This document shows, in pieces, positions 1 through 13,200 of a DNA stretch of 64,000 bases (positions within the stretch are counted from its first letter, which is position 1; each line of letters starts with the position of its first letter). The position numbers and the translations under genes are program-made. Location: positions 8,742,001 through 8,806,000 of the forward strand of contig JAKZAN010000004.1 in the NCBI GenBank assembly GCA_023053545.1, written 5' to 3'. Below the pieces are notes generated by a model. It saw only the letters and a list, made by a program, of their open reading frames with translations. It had not been told where the DNA came from and did not search any database. This stretch comes from Lepidurus packardi (Eukaryota; Arthropoda; Branchiopoda; Notostraca; Triopsidae).

Positions 1-668
1 TTTTAGTTTATTCTTAGAAGGAGTAAGCGTGTGAAAAAAATTTCGACTTGGTTTGTTTATTAGCCTGTCCTAAGCCCTCCTTATCTCGTATTTCTTTCAG
101 TTGGAGTGTTTACATTCTAGTTGCTCCATCCGTGAAGTCAATTCATTTTAGTTGAGTAATTTCTTCACTCACTTTAGAAGAATATTGAAAAGTAAATACA
201 AACTAATACATTGGAACAATTTATAAGAAAAATACATGGGAATTACAAAGAAAAGCTTTTAAGCGACAAAGAAAAGCTTTTATTTTGCTGGGCTAGATAA
301 TATTGGCTACATTGTTTACAGTTAAGTGAATTACATTCAACGACGACGATGTTTGCCAATTGTAGCTCGTGTAGCATAGTTTATCGCTGTTTTGATTTGG
401 TTTAGGTTAGCGAAAAAGAAGACTGAATAAGTTATACAACGTTGAAATGTTTTGGCAATGTTTTCTAGTTCTGGAGTTCTGGTCTCGGGTTTCGTCTATG
501 TGAAAGGGGCTTAGGAATGACCACTTGAGTAAAATCTCGTTATTTAGGAAGGCATTGTCTTACATGTTTCTTTTTTCTTATGTTTAGCAATGCAAACTTT
601 GTTTAACTCTGAGGAGGAGATTGAAAACTTTTCACAACAACCAAAAATAATTTTTGTTTATGTTTCAG
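1..668. other. sif intron (upstream part), no exon recognised
   Basis: AT-rich sequence upstream of the first sif exon in the window. I found no segment resembling the missing EVH1 start. The ATG at 590 that reads in frame into the exon at 669 lies in intron sequence: the phase-1 acceptor tttcag at 663-668 fits the conserved protein and the 26 codons before it do not. Confidence 0.6.
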
Positions 669-1235
669 GCACTCGCATTGGACAAGCTTCGGAATGTTTT
701 GTTTACTGGAAGGATCCCATTACTAATGACACATGGGGCCTCAATTTTACATCCCCGGTTGACGCGCGACAGTTCCGGGAATGTTGTGTAAGATTTTCTG
801 TGATGTTCTGTATTTCTTTTTTTCCAAAGATGATATGGATTATGTATTCTTGTTCCTCGTTGTCCTCAAACACAAAGAGTAATACGGTTTCGTCGCTCCA
901 GTGCATCTTTTGCCCTCAATCTTGATCTATTTCATATCCTTTTTTGTATTATTCGGTTTCGTGTTTTGTTTGTTTGTTCGGTTTACATGTTTTCTCATTT
1001 CTCTTCCTGTCGGTTGTGGTCTCTCTTCAGTCACCAGCCTCCAAGTTCTCCCGAAAAGCCTCTTCTTCATATTCACTCCGCTTGGAACCCACCAGACAAC
1101 GAGATCCCATAAAGATTGCTAAACGAAAAACTCTGTCCACACCAGCGTCGCCTTCCCATAGTCGGGAACCGCAATGTACCTGCATGACTCCCGAACAGTA
1201 CGCTCGACTACGAGCCCAAGACCCACGTCATCGAG
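669..1235 (+). CDS. sif: sif exons encoding the C-terminal half of the EVH1/WH1 domain and a basic linker
   Basis: Exon 669-787 reads [17 protein letters not shown] followed by a stretch with TWGLNFTSP and ending FRECC. This is the second half of the EVH1 domain found only in long (type 1) still life isoforms. The second exon (1031-1235) has [10 protein letters not shown], a Lys/Arg-rich segment and [17 protein letters not shown]. The splice sites are tttcag|gc and tgt|gtaaga, then ttcag|tc and gag|gtaata. The 243-nt intron between them shows nothing else. The long ORFs over 590-1285 are partly intron read-through. EVH1 domains normally bind proline-rich ligands; the partner here is unknown. 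Confidence 0.9.
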
Positions 1236-4200
1236 GTAATATAGTTCGTACCCTGGAATCCCTACAAGTATTCAATGATCATTGAGCGAAGCTACCCAAA
1301 AGTTACTGGTCAGTTTCCGGAATATTTTGGAGCAGTTTCCAAATATCTTAAAAATGCTCTAAATATTTTTAGAAAATTCCCGATAGTAAAACAAGGGGGG
1401 GAAGTGATTTCTCATTGAAACTAAAATAATACATTTTGTAACGTTTTTTAAAAAATTGGGAAAATAGTTTAACTTAAAGTACTCGAATTTTTCTCTATAA
1501 CTTTAACGCCACCTAGGGTATTTAGGGGACATTTCTTTCTGATTAGTGTGTGTGACTTGATCAAATTAGGTTACATGTCGTCTAATTGGATTGCTTTTCT
1601 TCTTTTTTTGTGGACTTGGTTATTTGGGTTTGTTTTGGGGTCGGAATCTAGGCACAGTTACGCTTCCCCGGACGCAAACTCGAGCAGAATGCGACACGAA
1701 TAATAAGGAATGTGCAGCAGCAGTCTCGGGGGGCGTGTCCAGCTCTTCGGTGTATGACAACATCAGCGGAACCATGAAAAGAAGCGTGGAACCTTACGCC
1801 ACCATCCGCCCTTCGCGCTCCACGAACGGGAATCCCAACGAAGACCTTGACAACAACTCCAAATCAGCCGCCAACGCAGTCAATAACGCACAGTCTGTAA
1901 GTGGCGAAGCCCCCTCGGCTTCTTCCCAACAGTCCCAATCCAACGCTACAGTCCCCCAGCAACAGCCCACCTCGGCGAGTACCTTGCAACAGACGACCCA
2001 GACCCAAACGGTGAGTCAAGGCACGACACCCAGCCAGGAAGACAAGCCCAACAAAACCTCCGTTGAGCCCAACAAGACCTCTGAAACTTTGCCAACAAAC
2101 CCAACCCCAAAACCAGCGCTGATTACGCGCCAGTTTTCGCAACCAGCATACAACCCGGTTCAATTCTACGAAGCCTGTCAAGACCCGCATGAATCTTTCA
2201 ATCATGCTATGCGTAATCCTTATGAAATACATGGAAACATCTACCCTGGGTCGCTACAACCCTCTCCGTATGGTTTCCGCCACCCTCACGGCTATTATGT
2301 CCCTTCGAACGCATATCCTGCATACGGATTGGACCCGACCGCGGCCAGCGGCGGTGGGTTCCACGGGCCCGAGAGTCTCTATGGGGGCAGCAACGCGGGG
2401 GAACAACACTATCATGCTCAACGAGGGGGTCCTTACCCCCATTTTTACCCAGGAGGCGACGCTAAAGCGGCGGCGGAGGAAACTCTGCGCTTGAGCGGCA
2501 ATCCGGGCAGTCGTACGTTACCGCATCGACGCGGCGAGTTGCTCAGCTCCAAGTCTATCGATTACTCCGACATAGATCCCTTGCGAGATGCCGACAACCG
2601 ATCGCTGGCCGACTTGCAGCAACAGCAACGTCGCAACAAAAGTAAGAGCACCGAGGACATGCAAGGATTAGGGGCGTCACGCTCGGATTTGGGCTTGATG
2701 AGTTTTGATAGCACCGCCTTGAAACGAATGCTTCAACCCGTCACGTGCTTCGATAGCCCCATGAACTCGCCCGTGACATCGCCGGAAATGTCGAGGCGAC
2801 GGTGTCCCGGTCGCTTCGACGACGGCTTTCTATCGGAACCCGAAAACGGGCGGGGTAGTCGCTATAGTACGGTAATGAGTACGCGCGGCAGTGATAGTCA
2901 CGTCATGAACCCGAATTACGGTTCTCAACGAGCTAGTCAGCCTAATGCGAACGCCATGTATAAGGCCACCACAGCCACCATGGGTAGTATGAGCAATGGT
3001 GTTGGAGGCGAAAACTTGTTTGGCCTCAATAACGCCCACCGTCGAACAGCCATGAGAGATCATCTCAGGCAAATGAGAGGACATTCAGCCGCTGCTGACA
3101 CCTTGCGGCAGAACTTGGAACGAAGCTTGTATTTGGACTTTGAACGCGACGCCGGGTCGCCCTCGTCGGATAATATTCTCTTTGACAATCACTGCTACGC
3201 CACCACACCTAGCTCCAGTACGGGTAATTCGGATATTGAAAATAATGCAGGACCCTCCTCGTCGTCCCAGGCACGAGGGGGCGTCAACCCAGCTTCGCCA
3301 ACGTCCCGCTTGCTGCTAGAGTATGAAATGCATCTAAGAAATACGTTAGCTAAAGGATTAGACGCTGAGAGCTGCAGCTTGCATACTTTCGAAGCCTTGC
3401 TCACCCAGAGTACCGAAAATTTAGGTAAACAACAATAATTCTAACAAAAAATAGACATTCGAGTTTGAAAACGGTTCAAAAATTTTATTTAGCAACCTTC
3501 AGATTTTGAACATTCTGGGGAAAACTGGGAAACATTTCAAGATCTGATGAGGTGGAAAGTGGAAAAGTTGGGAAAATTCAGTCTTTGATTGGAAGTTCTT
3601 TGTTTTACCAATTTCTTTTGTTTTGTTCGAAAGGGAACGGAGGAAGGAAGTTCATTGGTTGGAGGCAAAGTTCACTATGCCGGTAGCAAATTAATATTCA
3701 CTATTCCAAAAGCAGTAGCAAAGAGCCTAACGCGCAAGAGAGGATGTTAATCTTTCAAACTTTAGCCCGCAAGCATTTGAGGTTTTATCGATTAACTCTG
3801 AAAATTGCTCCTGTTTTTCTTTAGCCAAATAATTACACATGTTGTTTTGCTTTTTTTTCTTAAGTGAAACTATAGACTAGAAAGCTTCTTTACGAAAAGA
3901 GGGTTGGTTAAAAAATCCCTTTCCGATTTAAACAATTTTATTTTATTTTATGTTTATTATTTTTGCCAAGCTAAGTTTGATACGTTAAATTTCGTATTTT
4001 ACTGAGGCTAATTGATTTGCTACTTGATTTTCTCTGAACACCATTCGATTCATATGCTAGGTTAATTATAAAAACGGTCAAACTTTCAAACATGAATAGC
4101 CAATCTTGATCGTTCTTATGAGTCAATCTTATGATCATTTCATATAGAACACATTTTGAATCCATAGCTGTCAAGCCAGGTAACTCTGCTGTTTTAGACA

Positions 4201-7200
4201 TTTCAGTGGCCACTAGATGGCATATCCATCGCTTTGTTATTCCCGGTAGCCCTTTTCAAATGTTAGGCATGGCGTGGGTAGCGCTCTGATGCTAGAATAA
4301 GGGCTCCAAACCCGTTCCTTTAAAAGAAAACGAAGCAAAAGTGTTGCGACAAAACATGTATAATCTAAAACTTCTGTCGTTGAGAATAATAACCCATTAA
4401 ATTCGTGCTGTCCAGGACCTGATAAGGACTTTTCATTGTTTGCAGGCGCAATCCCCACTACAATGCCATTATCCTTGCGGGAAAGAACATTTAATAACAG
4501 AGATGGGGACCCCAACCGCTCGCGCTGTTCTGAAAGGGGAAGTATCGGTGGGAAAGATCGTGATGGCGATCCTAATCGCAGTTTTTATAGCGATTGTGCA
4601 GATATGGAACGTTCCATGTACGCAGAGCGTGACCGTGGTTATCTTAGTGACATCAGTTCGAGGTATTAACATAACTCAGCTTGCTTTGTCGGGTCTGCAA
4701 CGAGCAAAAATAAGAATACGCATATCCATTTGATCCTGTTAAATGCTTTAAATCATGTCCCTTTCTCCTTTCCTAGGGCCAATAGCCTCTATGAACGCCA
4801 AGATTCCCTCAAATCCGGATATATGAGCGACCGGGAATCCCGACACTATGGCGTCGTTCAACAAACATCCTTAGAAAGCGCTGATTCTCGATTGTGCTAC
4901 CTGACATCTTCCGAGGTGAGTCGCAGTCGCTTTCCTTGTAAAGTCAATATTGCTGCCGCCAGATGGTGGCGCGATGAAAAGGTTCTTAATATTACTGCGA
5001 CAAGGCTAGGGGAAAGGGAGAAAAATTCGAAGTAATCGACTTTCATCGTTTCAAAACCATCTGGCAGCAGAAATCGCTTGGGTGGATTTTTACGACTTAA
5101 GTACTGCCAAGTATTGAAAAAGAGAATCACATACACACACACATAAGAGCTTGGTGATGGAAAGGGGGTGGAATTCAAGAGCTGGTGATTCCAAACTCAT
5201 GTTATTCAGATTGTATGCATAAGCGAGCATTTGGAAAGGGTTTTCGGAGACGAAAAAGTTTGCACATGTTAAGAGTGAAGCTTGTTTTTAGTCCGAAAGT
5301 CGTCGAAAAACTTCGTGTGGAAGTTAAAATCCCAAGTATTGGCTTTTCTTAGAAGTCATTAAACTTTCGTTGGTATGCTTTGGGACAGAAAAAGTGTTGC
5401 TGTTGTTGTTTTCTTAGGGAAATTCCGGTCCAGATTTTAAGAAATCAATACTCTTACCAAACATAGGCAACAATTTCATGGAAACTATAAACCCATTAAT
5501 ATTTTTAAAATATATTAGGCCATTTTGGGTTTCCACGTTTCTTAATGATTTACGAAATAAAGGACCAAAGTACAAGCTTGGTGGGAGAAAGGAATTTTTT
5601 TTGTTCAAGCTAATAACTTCGGGAAATTGTAAGATTCCCTCTCGCAATCGTGTTCATTCGAATGAAGCTTTAATGACTCGCCCTAATTTTGAATTCAGGC
5701 ATGGTTGCGTAACCCGAAATAATTATGTTGTAGCTTTTAAATGCTCGGAAACGTATTAGTAGCTGCGTTAAATCCTTGGCAAGGAAAAAATTGATCAAAC
5801 AGACGTAGTAGTAAAAAGTAGGTTAAGCATTTCGAAAGGAGTAATTTAGGCACCGCTAATTTGGTAATTACGCTAGCGATTTTAGTTTGCCCGCGAGTGA
5901 GGAATTAGCTTTCAAGTGTTAAAGTGATCATGAGTAGGTCCACCTTATGTTGAGGTTTATGACAGCAGAGGTGAGGCACTATTAGTACAGTTATGGGAGG
6001 GAAAGGAGTACGTCTTGGACCAAGGTTATTTTAACGATGTCTTAATTGCAAGTGCGTCCCTTTTAACCCTCGGTTTTCTTTGCTGTTCATCCACAAGCGT
6101 ACTGGAAGGGGATAAAGGAGTTGTCCAGTAACTACTAACTTTTACGGCTGGTACATTAGTTTTCACCCGGTGATGGACCAAAAAAGGGGATGTGTACAGC
6201 TATATTTCAGCCTCTCCTTGGTCGCTTCCTTTTTGCGTTGAGAAAAGTTTATCACCGTAAACATAACCCTTAGGCGAGAGGACGCCAAAAGGATGGATCG
6301 AGCATCGAGCTGACGTCAATGAAAATCGCTCAAGTAGCTCAAGTATGTATCTACACTTCCTTCGAAAAAGGAAAAGTCGTTATTGAAAAAGTGCTTGAAC
6401 CCCCTCTATTGGTCACTTTGGTCCCGCCTCTCTCGTGTTGGTCATACTTAACCTAGGGTACTTAGTCTAGGGTCCAACCCTTACGGTTGTCACCAAAAGG
6501 TCACCCTATCTGCCGTCTTTCACCCTTTCCTGACAGACGTAATTCCCTGTTACTGTCTACAGAGTTCAAGCGAATCCGTGGGAAGTATGATTTCGCTCCT
6601 TGACGGACGATTGAATTAAGGGAGTGAGTGAGATGAGCGAGAGTTTTGAAGATAAGAAGTGTATGAAGGGGAGGAAAAGAATGGCTCGGGTAGAACTGGC
6701 GACTTTGGAAGTTAGGGTTCGATGGGCGGTTTGTTGAGCTACTTGTCTTGTGGCGAAACTTTGGAGTAAGGCGACAAGCGGAGGTTTGGTGTGCTTGCTG
6801 CCGCGAGTGTGCGCACGGGTATGGAAGGGTGCGACGGGTGCAAACGGAAGACGGGGTAAGGTGGAAAGGGGGTAATCGAAGTCCTGAATCGGCGATGGCG
6901 CGTTGCGTGAAGAAAACCAGGGTAACTAGAACTAGAACCACTCGACTTTGGGTAACTTGCGACGGGACTTTTAGTCTCCCATGCGCCGGGTCCGCCGCTG
7001 GTACAGCTCTCCCGACCTTCTTTGGCGACGCGACGCGAAGAACTGCCGGTCGTTTGGACGTGTTCCGCTTAATTGTCCCATTACATTTTGGGAGGGTTGA
7101 AAGAACCTAGTGATCCGCTCAGTGTGGACCTGTTTTGGAAGCTTGACCCCTATCGACCTAAGCCCAGTGTGGTTTTCTTTTTTAAAAAAGGAAGTACCGC

Positions 7201-10200
7201 GACCCCTTTGCTTCTGGGGCAATTGAGGTGTTTCAACGCTTACGATTGCTTCAAGTGGTTTACACTGTGGTAAAACATCCTCGCCCGAGGTGGTGGTTAG
7301 TGCAGTGTTGCCCTTATCCATCTAAAATCAAAGCAACGCCAATCGAACCGCTTTTTATTTACTTTTTTCTCAAGGTTTCCTCCAAGATCTCAGAGATAAA
7401 ATGAAAGAACCAGGGGAAAGAATAAAAAAAAAAGTGAGAAAAGAACACAACGGGAGGAAAAGAGTACGTTTGACGAGTTGAGGAAACAATCCCGCGTTTT
7501 GCTCCATGGTGTCTAGGGAAAGAAAGTAAAGAGGGAGAGTTTTTGAGGGTGCCAACCTAAATGTCAGGATCCGACTCTTGTTTGTCGCCACTGAACAAAC
7601 AAACTCTTTGCCGGAGACAAGCAAAGCGACGAAGTAGGCTAAGAAAAAGCTTTAACAAAAGGCATGAGAAGATTTGTGTCTCTTCCTCTTCATGTCGGAC
7701 GATTTGTATGTCTTTTTCTTTCTTTATTTGTCTTTTTACTCATGTAAAGGTCTGTATACATGAATAACATGAAGCCCCCCATGTTCTTGAAAGGGAGGGG
7801 TAGAGGGAGGTAGTGGTACCGGAGGCCACCTTTCATATCCTCGTTCGAGAGGTTCTTGACGAGAGTAGTATCCGGAACTGATCTTTCTTGATCCATTTCT
7901 CATGTCAGAAAAGAAAAAAACCTTTGCTCATCTAGCATGGAAAGGTTTCTACCGAGAAGAAGGCGGATGATAGTCGGAGTAAAAGTTCCTAGTATCACCG
8001 TATAACCCCCTGTACTCATCCATTTGCGTGTTCTCGTCTAGTTCTGTCTGGCATATACCTTGGGCTATTAAACGTGTAGCAACGTTAGCTAAAGGACTGT
8101 CTTGGAAGCAATTCATGTTTACTTTTTCAGGCTCTTGTGGGAGTTTAGTATGAGAAACTCGGGTGTGTTGGGATGCGGGAACCTTTAAAGGATTGCAACG
8201 TGGTTCGTTAACACTAATGTAGATGATCCCTGCGGCGCACACATGTTTTCTTCCTTTTCGACATTAAAGAATGCGAAAGTCTTTTAATTATTGATATATG
8301 GATTAGAGAAGTAATGGAGTATTTCGGAAAACAGTGCAAAATTTAAAAGGAGATATCGAGTAGGCGGGAATTTTCTGTGGGAAAGACTGGGAAAAAACTG
8401 AAAAATAATAACTGGCAGTTATAGGAATTTATTTCATAGGAATTTTCTGCAGAACGTTCGGGTTCTGTTGAGTTTATGGCAGTTCTAGCCTTCGTAATTG
8501 GACTAGAACTTTCGCAGATTGCAACATTGCTTGTTGCAGTAAATGTAAGACTAAGCCAGTAAATGTAAGACCAAGCTTTAACAGTAATATTACTGTCAAA
8601 GCTTAGTCTTACATGTACTGGATCATCAAAGTTTGTTGTTGTGTTTCCAAGTAAGTCTTGCAGATTGTAGACTCCTAACATTTCGGTTGCCTGAAGCGAT
8701 TACAGGAGAAATGTCAAAGTTCAATGATTCCTGCAGAAGTTCTGCAGAAATACTAGGAATACGTAGAAATTTCGGTACATTTATTGTAGGTACTATAAAC
8801 TGATGCTGAAATCTGAACAAAAATATCCTGTCATTAGGGACATAGTAAAAGACACTTATCTCTGCAGAAATTGCAAAGGCATTGTTTATTGCTATATACA
8901 TCTTAAGCAAGACCGCAATTTTTGCAGAATTTTAAGAACTAGTAGAACAGCTTTAGCATATGTTGAGGAAAGGGCACGAATTTCTGCAGAATTTTTAGAA
9001 AGAAGGAGAAATATATGCAGAACTCGGTTAAGAACAGAAATGTTTGCAGGAATTCGAGGAAGGAACATACATTTCTACAAAAAATTGAGAATGTAAGAGG
9101 TATTTCTACGGAAATACTCGACTTTAGCCACTTCTGAATAGCTACGTTATGCTAAATGATGTTTCTGGACTCTATGTGGCACCTTAAATCCATTTTAGTG
9201 TTCCCTTTTCCCTATCTGAACTTGACGGGAGATAAATACTAAAGGCGAATGCGAATAGTACTAAAAAAACAAAAAAAAAGACCCCTCAGCAACATCAAGT
9301 TCGACATCGACTCTTTTATCCCCCTCACCAATCGCCTTAAGAGTATCAGAGAGCGAAGGAATTTGCTGACATGGCTTTATTTCCTTCCAACAACACAGCA
9401 GTCATTTTCATAGCGTGTCTGGGCAAGCCAAAAGTTTCCGTGTTCCCTCAACCCCCCTCACCTCCTCCGCAAATCCCTGGTTTCTGTTTATTTTCCCTTT
9501 CTTTTTAGGCAAAAAGCTTGTCTCTCCTCAACCAGCATGTTACATTCTCAAGTAATAGCGACCGGAACAGCTCCAAATATGTCTCTGTTTTGTCCGTTAA
9601 CAGTCCATCTCATTTGCAAAGGAAACTTGAAAGCCTTTTTTTAAGGGAAGTTTGCGACCTTTCAGGAACACAAAAACGTGGAAACATGTCCTTGATCGAA
9701 AGCGCTTTTCACGAATTGCTAGTCTTTTTCAGATCGTTAATTCCGCAACTTATTAAGTGACAAGGTGGTACGTGTACACATGTACTGTACGTAAAGTTTA
9801 TACATACATAATATAGTCTTATGTACAATGAGTAAATTCATTAAAATGTACCATATGTGCATATATATGACGTACATATTATATGTACTTGATAGGCGTA
9901 CGTAATGCCCCTAATATACTTATTTTACGCATAGATGTACTAAACGTACGTTTTATATGTATGACATGGCATGTCATGTACGTTTATACGGTTATTCGTA
10001 AGTTGAACATTAGATGCATCTAAAAAGTATATTACGTAACGTAATGTACATGTTGATCCATACGGGCGAACGTCATCAGACTTTGAATGTTGGAAAGGGG
10101 GAGGGGTTTCAAAGGATGGAAAAGTGTACCCGGGTTCCATCGGGGTGAAGATGCGATTAGCACATTGACTGGAAAGGGATAATTGCTCGGACCTTCGTCA

Positions 10201-13200
10201 CCCGCTGGAACCTCCGTTTCCGAGTCTCGTTTGAGTCAAGAGACATAGTGTTCGTGGCTCCCTTTTTATCAAGGGATTTCGTTTCTTTTATGGAGAAAAC
10301 GGGAGGGATTGGGGGTGGTTATGGGGTTCTTAGATTGGCTAAGATCCTTTTTTTTTGGGGGGGGGGGTGCGATTTTATCGATTTCGCATAGCTATTGTAA
10401 AAGCAAAAAAATGAGCTCGTCTTCTGTTACTGCATAAGGACTTATTTTTTCGGGAATTTCCAGTTGCTGAACGTCTAAGAGAATCTATTCTTATTTTTGA
10501 AAAAGGGGAATGGGTGGTAACGGAATCCCATCTGTTTGATTTGGAGCCGAGGAGCTCATAAGACACACTTGTAACCTGCTATTCAAGCTTGCGAACCAAT
10601 CGATGTCTTTATACTTGTAAGTTCAGTGTGTAAAAACTCGGGCTAAAAGAGTCGAGTTCCGGGGCTAATCTAGCAGACTGTCAACCATTTTTTTAAGAAC
10701 AATAAGAGTGGGGAAATAGAGGAATTTTTATAGCTTTCAGGGTTTCAGTAAGAGACCTGAAAGCAAAATTGAATAAATAAGCGAAACAAATTTTAGAAAG
10801 TTATAAATATCTCACATCAGGACTGTTTCCTCCTGTTCTTGGAATAACCTTGTTGTTGTTTTTTGTTTTTGTGTTTGAGACTTTGAAGTTGAAACGTATG
10901 ATGTGACGTGTATAGTTTGTTGATTTATTCATATAGGATTCTATTTTTAGATCCTTCAAAATTAGATTAGGTTTTCTTGAATTGAGGAATTTCCCTCCCT
11001 TTCTTGGTATTTGAGGAACTGTGTAAAGGACTGTATCTTCTACAAGAAAGGAACTATAGTAACTAGAGGGGTTTACAAGAAAGGGAGCGAGAAATTTATA
11101 GGTTGCTATACAAATTGAGGAGAAGTTAAGGGTAGTTGTTATTCAAATTCTAACGTCAACGTGCGTTAAATCATGTGTGGACATAGTGTACGCACTTCAC
11201 GTACACTGCGTACTTAACATTCTTAGCCTACTTTGACTAATTCATGTTGTTAACACACTATATTATCTAGTTTACTGCCGGAATTATTTTATAGACTTAA
11301 CGCACAGTACTTATCTATTTAGCGTATTGCGTGCCGTGAGGAGTTAATATACTTATGTTCGAGTAAGCAATTCAAAATCTGATTTAACGAATTCTTAATA
11401 ATCAATATACAGTTATCAAAAGACTTTTACGTACAGTATTTGACGGTACTTGACATACTTGAAATATCTAGTGTACTTTGCATAAGTAGTTTATTTGAAT
11501 TTACTGTTTAGCACTGTATATTGTGGAAATACGTTTAGATTTAGCCATTACTGTATTTAAATCTTCCAGGGCTACACGCTCTCTCTCTCTCTCTCGCTCT
11601 CTGCCCCCTACATGGCCAATCGGCCCCTTTTTATACTCGGTACCGCGGTTTCTCTTAAAGAACGTCCTCTAGACGATTACTGAGAGATAGCTTTCACTTA
11701 CTACGACTACGACGTAGGGTTGGAGAGGAGGTATACCAAGAAACGGAGAGATGGGACTGGGGAGGCTGTACAATCAGGACGGTTCATGACAATATTCTTT
11801 GTATCAGATGCACTTGTCCTACTTTAAGTACGTAACATACTAATGTGCGTAGCATAACCTATGCAATACTGAACCTACAATACCCTTTATAAACTTAATA
11901 AGTTCTGAAACATTGACAAAAAATAAGTACATATATAACATAAGCTATGTAACTTGTACATAACATATTGTTATTGTACACACTATCGCGTCCTAGGAAA
12001 AATTCTACCGAGCGAATTAAGATAAAGTCGGGATTAACGTTACTAGACGCGTCCGGAGTGCCCGTCGCGTGCCTAGGGTTCATTATTCATTATCGTGTCT
12101 TGCTACAATGGCCAGGCAAGCCGAATTAATGTTTCCGCCTAACAATACCAAAATAGTCTGTAGCGTTTGTTATGTAACGGGTATAACTTACATATTACAT
12201 TTCCGTACTTTATTATATTGAATACTTTGTTTACATGAATAGTTTATGCGATTGCTCTGTACGCTAAGTGTACGTATACAAAGAATATTATTTATAATTA
12301 CTGTACAAAATTATATTTACTTGACGTACATGGCGTACCGAACTTTGAGGCACTTTTAGTCTCGCAAAACCTTCAGAAATCCTCCAAATTGGAAAGAAAC
12401 TACCATAATACCATGCCCAAGGCTTCCCTATTAAGATTTTCTCCTCGAAGCTCCAATTTTCAATTCCCATTTTCCTTTTTTTTTTGAAGCATAAGATGTG
12501 CTGCTGCTCGTAAATGTTGTTCCTCAGCCTTGTTGACATCTTGGTTCCCACACCAGGAGCTGTTTAATACTCCCGAAGTGTCCTCTTACGGTTCTAAAAA
12601 ACGTTCCTGGACTTGGCGATACGATAAAGTTGAAGGTTAACTGCTTTAAAATCCTAAAAAATAATAACAAAAAAAGGGAAAAAAAAAACTATGGGGAGGG
12701 TGTAAGTTTTCTGTAATGGCTTTCCGGACTTTCGTGGATAATCGGTTAGGTTGTATGCTAATGAAAACATTGTCTGGGTGCAGGTCGTCAACGTAGCTGT
12801 CATTAAATATGAGAAAACCTCCTAGTTGATGAGCTTCTGGCTTGTCTTCAAGAGTCTGTGTCTGTCTTTTGCCTCCCTGTATGAAATAAAGGAGGAAGAC
12901 TTTGTTGTTAGAAAGGAGGGGGACAAGGAGTCGATGGATTTAAAAGCGAAGGATGTTCTTCTGTGATGAAGCTTCGCAAGAGGGAACTTTCTTCCTTGTT
13001 GTGTCTTGTTCTGTCGTCTTCAAAGTCTCTGGTCTCTTTGCTCTTGCTATTTCGTCCCAAGCATCGATTTTCCCTCCCTTTTTTCTTCAGTATAGACTCA
13101 CACGCAGAACGAGAAGACATACCTTAGGAGTAAAACTGTACCTCGCACTACATGTAACCGTACAGTACAGTACAGTCTAGTCGAAAAATAAACCTAACCG

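Larger units (their letters stand above)
9770..12340. repeat. GTAC / TACGTA-dense AT-rich tracts
   Basis: Between about 9770-10060 and 11160-12340 the self-complementary tetramer GTAC, often as TACGTAC or CGTACA, recurs far more often than in neighbouring intron. A smaller run (gtacagtacagtac) is at 13150-13172. No ORF accompanies it. Confidence 0.5.

Noticed and set aside
590..925. ORF starting at ATG 590 that includes the EVH1 segment
   Set aside because: The first 26 codons are intron and the end is intron read-through; the tttcag acceptor at 663-668 and tgt|gtaaga donor at 787 bound the real exon.
1864..2232. 122-aa minus-strand ORF opposite the large sif exon
   Set aside because: Shadow of the conserved sif coding frame; Gly/Leu/Arg-rich composition is the complement of the Gln/Ser/Pro-rich exon.
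6501..6941. 146-aa minus-strand ORF beginning [11 protein letters not shown]
   Set aside because: Apparent signal-like start arises from repeated act/aga triplets on the other strand; the rest is Ser/Pro/His low complexity without a domain, and another minus-strand frame over the same bases looks better.
8447..9070. ttctgcagaa cluster as heat-shock elements
   Set aside because: Heat-shock elements need TTC and GAA two bases apart (nTTCnnGAAn); here the gap is four.
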